Of a DNA stretch of 64,000 bases, positions 22,135 to 32,100 are shown one piece after another. Position numbers and translations under genes: made by a program. Each line of letters starts with the position of its first letter. Within the stretch, counting starts at the first letter, position 1. Source of the DNA: Engraulis encrasicolus (Eukaryota; Chordata; Actinopteri; Clupeiformes; Engraulidae); the NCBI RefSeq assembly GCF_034702125.1, contig NC_085857.1, positions 52,027,897 to 52,091,896 of the forward strand, given 5' to 3'. The notes below the pieces were generated by a model. It did not search any database. It was given only the letters and a program-made list of their open reading frames with translations, and was not told where the DNA came from.

Positions 22135-22796
22135 CCTCATGTGTATATTAAAAGCAACACTTTCATGAAGTACTTTTACACACAAAAAGGGTTTATTGAA
22201 TGAATAAAATAAGAAGCAGAGATAAGATATGCACAGTATGAAATACTAAAGAATGTACCCATGGTATGTGACTACCTCTAACAGTATTTCCTAGAATTTA
22301 GAAGCTGAGTCCCTGGAGCAATGTGGCAGTTTGGTGCCTTGCTCGAGAGCACTTCAGCCATGGGTGGAGCTGTAGGGAGACGGCAGTGTGGGATATGAAC
22401 CTGCAACCCTGTGAGCTTAAAGGATAGTTCCGGCGTAAAATGAAAGTTTCACCATCGATTTCCCATGCCACATAATGTATCTAATGATGAGCCATTCCGG
22501 GCAATGCCGCGCCGTTATGGAATTAGCTTATTTTAAGCTTTTTGGCGAAAAACGCAGCCAATGCATCACGGCGGGGCCTATTTGTAAATATTATTTTCTG
22601 GTGTTTCCCCGCTATAAACAACCTCAAAAACGCTACACACTTCATCACAAAGGTCTCGTCAATCAAACCGAGGCATAGAGAAGATAATCGGACCACACAG
22701 TCTTTCACTGGCCAGTGTTTTCAGAGGTGTCTCACTGCAACTCTCTAGTCTGACCCGGATTCAGGCTACTCAATCAGGTGGCTAGGTAGGCTAAAC

Positions 22797-23071
22797 ATGA
22801 TCTGCGGTTCTTACACCGGCTGAGGCCGTAAAATGAAAAACTGGAACCCCGACCGTTTTCACCGACTGCCACTGTCTAAACCAGCCATATTACGGGATTA
22901 ATAGCATTAGAAGTGAACGAAACTGACATAAAAACCCTGAGGGATCGCGACTACCGTGTGTGGAGGGAGCATTTCGAGGATGATGACTACAAGAAGAGTA
23001 AGGGAAATGGAACACCTAAACGAAACCGTCTAAAGAGGAATGCTGTGTCAAAAAGGCGCATGGCTATGGAG
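22797..23071 (+). pseudogene. THAP-domain exon, left arm
   Basis: The frame reads ICGSYTG, then a TGA where the right arm has TGC (Cys), then GRKMKNWNPDRFHRLPLSKP. A 4-base loss (the right arm has GGAATGGCTAATAG here) shifts the frame. After it come ETDIKTLRDRDYRVWREHFE and DDDYKK. These are THAP-like spacing and residues, with C-x2-H changed to W-x2-H in this copy. A donor (GGAG/GTATGTTT) closes the exon. It is disabled by a stop, a deletion and loss of zinc ligands. Confidence 0.65.
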
Positions 23072-23577
23072 GTATGTTTGAAGAGAGAGAAACATGTGTG
23101 AATGTGTCTGGCTCATGAATCTTGACTATCTGTGAATCTGTGAAACTGGTTGCAACACCGCGCGTCTTTGCCAGCAAGCACTCTGTTTTGGGAAGGCATA
23201 CAGGTGCAGTAAATGTAGCCCACTACAGGAGATAAATAAACTGTCAAAACAAACTAGCGCGGGATGGCAAGTGAAATTGTGCGACCTGAGGCATTCGAGG
23301 TGGCTGATGTCAAGCATGCTAGAGTAGTTTCAGTGAAGTAGACTCTAATTGACGAGGGCGCGCGGGGTCAGATGGTGGAGCATTACGCAACGGAGGAGGG
23401 CTGGAGGAATGTTATGAAGTTGTACTAGAAGTGGTCTTACAGATGTAAGTACACTACCAGTGGTGTGTTATTATAACGTTGAATCCATGTTATATTATAC
23501 CATGTTGCAATTACTTTGTAAGAATAGTCTGCCTACCTGTACTCTCCATACAACTCTTCAAATCTGCTGCCTGCACA

Positions 23578-24905
23578 CAGCCCCGCCGACAGGGGGGGAC
23601 AAAAGGGCTTTTTGTCCCGGGCCCTGGGATAGGGGGGCCCAGAACTGGGCCCTCATTAAGTTTGTGATTAATGGTTCTAATTAATTTCAAAATAAGATTT
23701 TTTTTTCAGAGAGGGAGATTGCGCTATATTTACATTAAATAACTGATGCAGATATTTTGCCTTTCCTGCCCTTAAAAAGGATCAAGAACCCCCACCTCCC
23801 CCACCCCCAGTGCACAAATGGTTTGGTCGGTCATTACGAGAAAGAAAAAAACGGCTTCAACTTAACGCGGCTCGTGCGTGCCAATTTGCCAAGGTGTCTG
23901 AAGAAGCAGTCGTTCAAACCAGGAGGGCAGAAAATGAAGGATAGGAGAAAAATAGTTGAAGACACCAGAAGCCCCAGGATTTCAGTAAAAAGTTCTTCAG
24001 ATGATGCAGGTACTAACAATAGCAGAGAACATTAACAGAGCAAAAGTTTCCCTTCATAAACAGACACGCCCTGCACTGCAGCATACATGTTTAAAACATG
24101 ATCAGTCACACAGTCGCATCATTTTATAACCACAGCTTAGTAAAATTGTGTTTCAAAGCTGACCATCTGTGACCTTAGCTAGGAATATGCACATTAGCCC
24201 CAATCGTAACATGATGAGAAGTTGCGTCGCGCGCAAGGAGAGGGCAAGGGAGAACTTTTAAAACTGCGCTATTATGCAACGCTATTTCGCTTAGCGCGTA
24301 TAAATCCCGCTTAGCGCAACTGCTAACACTTTATCAACCTGTTAACTTTGTGGGGAGAAACAGTGTACATCCGTTTTGCATATACATTTCTGCAACTTGA
24401 CTTGTTCCTGTGTTTGGCTATTCCTGGTGTGGGAAGACTGACGTCTTGGTGTGCTGGTGGTGACAGTGAACTAGAGCTGATTCAGTCAGGCACGTTTTGA
24501 TGTGCAAGCCCTCAAATTGCTTAAGTAAATCACACGTAGGCTACACTTGTGTTATTAATGATGTGAATCCTATTTATTTTGTTTCATTTCTAAATAAATG
24601 TTGGCAAAATGCATGGATAATTGGATGGATAGATCATTTACTATGGAATTATTGTATGCGTCATTGATTTGTGAGGCTACTTTGATACCAATGTCATTTC
24701 TTTTATAGGCCTAATGTATATAGCATATCACGTGAGAGTGGTACGCTTTCAGGCCGAAAGTGTAGTCTGGTCACCTGGTCTCTCTTGAAAAAAATGGGTT
24801 TTTTTTTGTTTGTTTTTTTAACAGGGTTGGCGGGGGGTGTAGGATGAAGGGGGGCCCATTGATATTTTTTTGTCCCGGGCCCAGCAAAACCTGTCAGCGG
24901 CCCTG
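23578..24905. mobile_element. hAT element nested in the THAP element
   Basis: The ends CAGCCCCGCCGACAGG and CCTGTCAGCGGCCCTG are inverted repeats flanked by the exact 8-bp duplication CCTGCACA (23570-23577 and 24906-24913). GGGCCC-rich subterminal sequence is present at both ends. No transposase was seen. Confidence 0.85.
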
Positions 24906-24913
24906 CCTGCACA

Positions 24914-25079
24914 CACGGTAGTCGCGATCCCTCCGGGTTTTTATGTCAGTTTCGTCCACTTCTGATGCTATTAGCCATTCCCGTAATATGGCTGGTTTAG
25001 ACAGTGGCAATCGGTGAAAACGGTCGGGGTTCCAGCTTTTCATTTTACGGCCGCAGCCTGTGTAAGAACCGCGGACCAT
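24914..25079 (-). pseudogene. THAP-domain fragment, right arm
   Basis: The minus-strand frame from an ATG at 25079 encodes GSYTGCGRKMKSWNPDRFHR, then LPLSKPAILREWLIA and DRDYRVC. It keeps the tryptophan and one more cysteine than the left arm, but its first zinc cysteine is Arg (VRGSYTGC). It stops at the hAT insertion. It is the inverted counterpart of 22797-22963. Confidence 0.65.
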
Positions 25080-25480
25080 GTTTAGCCTACCTAGCCACCT
25101 GATTGAGTAGCCTGCATCCGGGTCAGAGAGTTGTAACAGTGAGACACCTCTGAAAACACTGGCCAGTGAAAGACTGTGTGGTCCGATGATCTTCTCTGTG
25201 CCTCGGTTTGATTGACGAGACTTTTGTGATGAAGTATGTAGCGTCTTTGAGGTTGTTTATAGCGGGGAAACATCAGAAAATAATATTTACAAATTGGCCC
25301 CGCCGTGATGCATTGGCTGCGTTTTTCGCCAAAAAGCTTAAAACAAGCTAACTCCATAACGGCGCGGCATTGCCTGGAATGGCTCATCATTAGATACATT
25401 ATGTGGCATGGGAAATCGATGGTGAAACTTTCATTTTACGCCGGAACTATCCTTTAAGACCACCTCCCTAACCATTGGGC

Positions 25481-25770
25481 CAGTGATTTTCAAAGTGTGG
25501 TCCAGCGACGGAGGGGCCGTGAAGGGGTGCTAGAAGGGTCCTTATCAATTTTTAAGAAAAGTATAGCAAAACAAAATAAATTCAATAATTAATGTACACC
25601 AAAATTAAGACAAAAATAACTAAACAATAATCTATTGCATCTCTGAACATACTATATCTCATTTTCTATATCCCAATGTGGCACTGACACAGACTATGGT
25701 TGTGAAAGGGGGGCATAATGTGGCCTTGGCTGAAATTTCCCAGTGTATGGGGGGCCATGTCATGGGGGGA
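25481..25770 (+). mobile_element. hAT-type repeat, 5' end only
   Basis: It begins CAGTGATTTTCAAAGTGTGG, a common hAT-type terminal sequence. A block at 25710-25765 (GTGGCCTTGGCTG, GTATGGGGGGCC) is also found at 49205-49245. No matching right end is visible. Confidence 0.5.
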
Positions 25771-26406
25771 AAAATGGGAACACCTCCATTAGTTTTGGAG
25801 TGAGAAGTAAGTCTGCACACTTAAAGTCCTTTTTTCTTTTCCATGGAATGAAAGAAGAAAAAAAGGGGAAAAGATTTTTAAGAGTGCGGACTCTTCACTC
25901 CAAAATTACAGTCAGCCTTTGGACCGGGTCCGTGTACTTTTTCATTCATTCATTATTTTGTTTTGGAATGAAACATGAAATTCAAGAAAGGGTGCAACTT
26001 CCTGTTTTGATTAAAGCAATACAAGCAGAATTGGCTGTATTTTGTTTTCTGCATGTGTTGCCTCATACCATAATAGCATTATAAAAAAACGACAAAAATG
26101 TTGATAGTTTTTCAATATGGGATATTTGTTTATTCATTTATTGAATTTCATTTGACTGACCCCTCCGTTTACCCGGAAGGAAAGTTTGCTGTCTGAGTCG
26201 CATCAGAAAAGGTCTTGGTAGCGACCAAACGAGACACAAGCAAAGACGCCCCAGAACAGTAGCTGGAGCCAGAGACACAACAGAAAATAATAGAATGATG
26301 AAAAACACATCTTAACGATGTGCAGGCTATGCGCAGCATGAGTGATGGTTACTGTATTGGAACGTGCAATAGCCTACATCCGCCTTTAAATTAGATATGT
26401 TATAGA

Positions 26407-27439
26407 TAGAGATGCACCGGATCCTGATTTTTAGGATCTTGCCGGATACCGGATCCACTGCTTAAGATCCTGCCGGAACCGGAACCGGATACCGGATCCT
26501 ATGAAAGGGTTGAAACACAGTCTACTCGCACACGTGGGCCCTTGTTATTACGTTGGCTCAAACTATTTTTTAGACTCATTGGCTTACTGACAAACTGCCT
26601 GCAACGGCCGATCCAAAGGGCTCTCACTCCATGCTGTGATTGGGGTTGTGAAAGACTGACTGAAAAGCCTAGGCTACATAAAAACTAGAGATGCACCAGA
26701 TCCTGATTTTTAGGTAACTGCCGGATACCGGATCCACTGCTTACAGTTTTTCTCAATTGGTTTTGTACATTTCTCACAACAGAATAACGATTCTCAAAAG
26801 TCTTTGTTCAACGGTGACTTCCTGGTGTTACCTGTGCACATGGTCAAATCAGTTTCTCATTGTTTTCGGCATATAGCAAATGCTCTCGTCCACCATGCCA
26901 TGGCTGTGTACAATTCTCAGTGATTTCGTACATTATCAATTGCTTTTGTCATATCACTCAAAAAGCTTGGTCACTGAATGCATGAAACTATCTCAATCTT
27001 ATCTGATCAATGTAATATAAAGCCGAATTTACAACATTTCCCATCCAATCTAAACAACATTTCGCTTCAGAAAAGATCCTCAAGAGTGTACTATTTAATT
27101 GACAACATGAGAAATTGATTTGACTAGGTTGTCCATACACTATGACACAATGACTAACCATTCTGCTGGCGCTGATACGTTCATTGACACAAAAAACTTG
27201 ATTTTGAAAGACAAATAAGGGTTTTGAGCAAGAGACTCGGTTTTGCAGGTTATCCACGGTGTTTTGCCATTTGTTAAAGCTGTTTTGAGAATGAATATTA
27301 TGTTTTGCAAATTGCGAGAGAGATTCGAGAAATGTACAAAACCAATTGAGAAATACTGTAAGATCCTGCCGGATCCGGATCCTGTGAAAAAAACCCTATT
27401 ATCCTGCCTTTTCCGGATCCGGAACCGGATGCATCTCTA
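26407..27439. mobile_element. hAT MITE rich in CCGGATCC, split by a mariner element
   Basis: The ends TAGAGATGCACCGG and CCGGATGCATCTCTA are inverted repeats flanked by the exact duplication GTTATAGA (26399-26406 and 27440-27447). The body repeats GGATCCGG/CCGGATACCGG. A relative lies at 55160-55300. A 615-bp Tc1/mariner element is inserted at 26744. Confidence 0.85.
26744..27358. mobile_element. Tc1/mariner-type element with TA duplication
   Basis: Inverted repeats of about 32 bp (CAGTTTTTCTCAATTGGTTT and complement) are flanked by TA (26742-26743 and 27359-27360). The uninterrupted host sequence CACTGCTTAAGATCCTGCC is still present at about 26457-26475 and, reversed, at 55228-55246. These serve as empty-site controls. 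Confidence 0.9.
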
Positions 27440-27519
27440 GTTATAGACTTCATAATCAAACTTAACTTTGTAGCACAAATAAAGGCTAAAGTTTCTGGAA
27501 TCAACAGCATACATAACCT

Positions 27520-28310
27520 ATTATACCTTTTTACATGTAGGAACTGCATTAGGGAGCAAACGGTCCAAAGCAGTGTTCATGCACAAACTGTTGCGTATTC
27601 TTAATGAGCTGAAGCGTGCGCTCTCCATACCACGTTTTACGCACGTTGAATACACATTTTCACTTTGGTGTATTTGAAACATTAGTGATGTTGTTGGAAA
27701 GCAATATGTCCGGGTAGATACACCTAAAGGCTGGAGATGAACTGGGAAACTGATGCTGATCATCAGAGCTGTCAAATGTTCTCAATGACAGTTCCCATCG
27801 AAGTTGTCTGTCCCGGTCTGGAAGACTATCTGGGGACTCGTAACTAGTGGCGACTTCAGATGATAGAAACACAGCGATTGTTCAAAGTTGAATGTTATCA
27901 GTCTAGAGTGACATTACGACCAATCACCTTTGCTTCTTTCATCCGCAGTCGCCAGTTGGTAGGCCTATAGCATTTCACACCTGTCTCACAGCTGTAGGGT
28001 TTTGAACGCTATATGGCCAAATGCAATCAATGGTGGTGGCGCGTGCGTGCACATGCTTGTGGCACTTGCTTGGTATGGATACACAACCTTCTCATGACTG
28101 GTTGTGAATGCCACAAAATATTCTTCGCACACTCATCACAGATCAACCACTTCTTTGAAGTAGCAACGTCCTGAATAGTGCATCAACAATGCTTGCAAAG
28201 TCTGTTTGCCTCCAAGGAAAACATGTAATGAAGGCTCAACCAGCATGATTTGCTTCCAGGTCACCCGAATTCGGAGTCCAACTAAACCAAATACGCAATT
28301 CTGAAGGATG
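27520..28310 (-). pseudogene. fragment of a transposase-like protein
   Basis: Broken minus-strand frames give a C-x2-C block followed by WHSQP (ICDECAKNILWHSQP), then further on YPDILLSNNI. Cysteine pairs before W-x-SQP, and DILLSNNI, occur in a fish transposase family that I recognise only loosely (possibly Kolobok-related). At least three frame breaks exist. It could instead be another cysteine-rich mobile-element protein. Confidence 0.35.
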
Positions 28311-28497
28311 TTTTACTTTATTGTTTTTCTTTCGCGTTTCATTTTTAGTACCTAGAATATATCAAAAACATGGCGCTTGGTTCCATTTCATAAGTGATAC
28401 CCAAGCGTAAAACATCATACACGAGTCCTTATTCATTTCTCGTGTGAGATCCAAAATAGAATAATGAATGAATGAAAATATACACAGACTGTCCTGC

Positions 28498-29025
28498 ACC
28501 TTTTCCTGGGGTTTGCACAGCCTTCAACCTTCAACTCCTCCTTTAGGCCATGGCTGCTCTATCATCATCGGAGAAAAAAAAGGAAAAAGGATTTTAAGAG
28601 TGCGGACTCTTCACTCCAAAATTACAGTCAGCCTTTCCTGGGATGTACACAGTAGGGATGTAAATAAAATCGAAATGTATCGACATATCGGAAGTATCGA
28701 CCGGCGATTTGATCGAATCGCATTGTATCATAGGGCATTCTTAAGAATCGAAAAGAATCGAATCGCTGGCCCCTGTGCAATGCCCTAGCTCCATAACACA
28801 ATAGTAGTGGAAAAGTAATTTGTAAAAAATCGAACCGAATTGCATCGTATCGTGGGAAATTCTTAAGTATCGGAAAAAAATCGAATCCCTGATTTAAGAA
28901 ATCGATACCGTATCGTATCGTCATGAAGGCTGTGATTTACACCCCTAGTACACAGCCTTCAACTCCTCCATTAGGCCATGGCTGCCCTATCATCATCGGG
29001 AAAAAAAATGGAAAAAGTCAGCTTC
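28498..29025 (+). repeat. tandem ~135-bp units, one split by a hAT MITE
   Basis: Units at 28498-28635 and at 28635-28652 plus 28956-29025 share CACAGCCTTCAACTCCTCC and GGCCATGGCTGC. The block AAGAGTGCGGACTCTTCACT in the first unit also occurs at about 25880-25899. Confidence 0.7.
28653..28947. mobile_element. hAT MITE, 295 bp
   Basis: The ends TAGGGATGTAAAT and ATTTACACCCCTA are inverted repeats flanked by GTACACAG (28645-28652 and 28948-28955). The inside is rich in ATCGAATCG-like repeats and non-coding. Confidence 0.9.
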
Positions 29026-29199
29026 AACCAGCATTTTTTAAGTAATATTTCAGGTGAACACTGTTCATCTGAAACATTACAAAAGTGGCAGCAGAAAAGT
29101 CCTGGTTGAAGTGGACTTTTTCATTTTTATCTTGTTTGGTTGTCCTGCTCCCAGGTCAAATGTGGGGTCCTTAAAGTACTCCTTGCCCTATCATCATTC

Positions 29200-32100
29200 T
29201 CATCCTATGCACAGCTCATCCACATTTTGATACACCTCATCGTCGTCCTGGAAGGTGTAGGCTTGAGCGCGGCCGTTAAGCGTGCTCATCTGGAAATTCT
29301 CATAGTCGTCTTCATCCGCGTCCTCCTAGTGGAGAAACAGGAGTAGTACACTTACCGGACCACATTACACACGACGGGGTTGTGTGTGTGTGTTTTAATT
29401 CATTCATTTTTAACTTTTAAAAAAATATTGTTTTAAAAAATAGACTGGTTTGCCTGTTGGTGGTGTGTATGTGTGTGTGTGAGAGTTAAAAATGTTTTCT
29501 AAAAGTAAACTGGGTTGCTTGCAGAGGTGTCAAAAGTAGAAGTAAATTGTGTGATAGGACAGTGAAGATCTTGACAGGAAGAGAGTGGGGAGAGAGAGAT
29601 GGGGAAGGGTCGACAAATGACCATGATATCAGGCCGGAATTGAACCAGTATAGCAGTCAAGTGCCCAGCTGATTGAGCCACGGCTGGGCCTTATTTCACT
29701 TTTGATACCTCTGGTTGCTTCGTTTATTACCTGCTCTTCTGCAGCATCATCATCGTCAAATTCATCTTCTGAGCCGTCACTTCCTGCACGTGCTTTACGA
29801 CAGCACCTGAAGTCAATAATAAATAGTATAGTAAGCGACCCGTTTAGATGTACATTACATTTTGCTATTGTTATTAAAGTGCATAGTCCATTGGGCATAT
29901 TTATCCCTGCAGTGATTTGTAGCCCAAAAAAAGAACTGGGATATTTTGGAGCCTTCCCTGTGCCTTCCTTATGTGCTCCTTAACATACATGAAAGTTGTT
30001 TAACTATCATACACATAACCTAAACTGTTCTACAATTGAAAGAGGTCAAACGACATCAGTGCACCAGTGACAGCAGGCTAGTCATTAGACACAAATATGT
30101 TTCAGTGGAATACGAGGGGGTTGGTATTTGTATTTATTCATCACTCTCACTCTCACTCTCTCTCCTTACATTACATCTCCTGAGCAGTCACCTCCTCCAC
30201 GTGCGTTACGGCAGCACCTAAAGTTAATGATAAATAATGTAGTGAGCAACAAGTTTCGATTACATTACAGCCTTGTTATTACTATCACAGCCTTACATTA
30301 CATTCATCGTCATCAAAGTCCTCTGCGGACCCATCTTTTTATGCACATGTTTTCACGACAGCACCTAAGGGATGCACAAAATATTTGACTGAAAATGGCA
30401 GAGAATACATCTTCGGCTTTCGAACGGATGTCAAGTGAGGGGCCAAATAGTAGGTCCAGTAGTCACAGTGCAATTAAACAACATTTAGCAAACTGGTGAT
30501 CTTTAAAAAAAAGTGAGGTGGTTCAATGACCTTATTTAAATTGCATTCTACAGTCAGTGTAGCAAAAACTAAAGGAATTTCCATGATAGAACCAGCTGGC
30601 AACAGTACTTGTTTGCAGAGAAAAGATGGGATTGAATTTGGAAATTATTTTTATTGTAATAATTATTATTTTTAAAATGTTTAAATGTATTCCTTTCAGA
30701 TCGGGATCATCAGAGGTAACAGTGTCATGGTGACAGAGCCAGTCTCCATCACACATATACCATAATGGTCTTAAAATCAGATGGTTGCAGGTTCGAATCC
30801 CACTCCTCCCTACACATCAGGCTTGTACGAAATTCCGAATGGAAAGAATTTCAATTCAAAATAATGCCATAATACGAAATGGTGGTGCCATTACCTTGAT
30901 TTTCTTTGAATTTATTCTACACCACCCATTGAAAGTACATCGAACACCACCACCTAGTGTTCATATTATGGCATTACTTTGAATTGAAATTCTTTCCATT
31001 CAGAATTTCGTACAAGCCTGCTACACATCCATGCATGGCTGAGGTGCACTAAACCCCATATTCCTCTAGGGACTGTATAGTACCCTATAAATTATGGCAA
31101 GTCACTTTGGATACCAGGTTTTGCCTGATGAAGGTCTAGGACCGAAACATCGTTCACTAAGGAAAACCAGCGAAATGGTCAGTGTGCGGGAGTTTTTTCA
31201 AATAGTTTACTGAGCGACCCATGGGTCATCTTCGATGCACCTGCCAGCGGAGGTGTGCGAAAAAAATTCAAGCTTAAATCACTTTGGATGAAAGCATCAG
31301 ATAAGTGTCATGTGAATGGGCCTTGATTAGATTAAGATTAGATTAGATCAGCGATACGACAAGTGATGGCAGGGACAGAGTATGTCCGTTAAAAGTAGAC
31401 TACAAGCATTCCGACTTTCCCATTGGCTGTGGCGGCTCTCGCCGAACCGCATCATAGCTCATTTGCATAATATTCGCTCAAGTCCAACTACACACTGTTG
31501 CTCAAATCGCGTCTAGTCGCCCAAATCGCTCTTCTGTCTCCAGCGACTCATTACAAAGTCAACTACTTCTATCGCTGGAATCGCTCAAGTCGCGTCTGGT
31601 CTATTCGTGCCATTAGAATCTCTGCTTTTGCCCAAAGTTACCTGATGACGATGGAGGAGATGAGGAAGCCGACACAGGCGAGGGAAAGTAACCCGCAAGC
31701 AATGGGCACTGACACGGCAAGGAAGGGCGAACAATGGCACTCCTCTGTGAGAGAGCGAAAGAGATACAGTTGAGGACAATATTAAAAAGGCCGTAACTGC
31801 ACTGCATTGTTGTTGAAATTGAGTTACTGTGATTTCCATTACATTCGGTATATCAGAATACGCCTTAAAGGACCAGTTCAGTCAATTTCAACATGCAGTT
31901 GTAATGCTCACACTACTCTAGACTTGTCAGTACCTGAGTTCTTTTTTTCTTCTTCAGCCTTTTCCGAGATCTTGGTCATTGTAATGGGGGCTGCGCTTTG
32001 TTTACATTTGAAAAAAAAAAACATTTTTATTTATTCCCAAAAACATCCGAAAAGTTCTACAACATCAGCAAACTGCGGTACCTTTTGGGAAAATATTTGG

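Larger units (their letters stand above)
22421..25453. mobile_element. TTAA-flanked element with ~545-bp inverted repeats carrying THAP exons
   Basis: The ends AGGATAGTTCCGGCGTAAAA and their complement are flanked by TTAA (22417-22420 and 25454-25457). The inverted repeats are unusually long, about 22421-22963 and 24914-25453, and each contains the start of a THAP domain. A hAT element (23578-24905) is inserted within. TTAA plus THAP fits a Kolobok-type transposon. Confidence 0.85.
22290..25480 (+). repeat. dispersed fish repeat split by a 3-kb insertion
   Basis: The left part (22290-22416, GGTGCCTTGCTCGAGAGCAC, then AACCTGCAACCCT) and the right part (25458-25480, CCTAACCATTGGGCCA) are the two ends of a repeat also present at 43230-43490, 43735-43930 and 53690-53880. 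The TTAA element at 22421-25453 separates them. Confidence 0.7.
30760..31320 (+). mobile_element. tRNA-type SINE split by two insertions
   Basis: Head with B-box (GGTTCGAATCCCACTCC at 30790-30806), then ACACATCCATGCATGGCTGA after 31021, then TCACTTTGGAT and GAAAGCATCAGATAAG after 31279. A hAT MITE (30818-31020) and a retroposed fragment (31113-31278) interrupt it. Confidence 0.7.
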
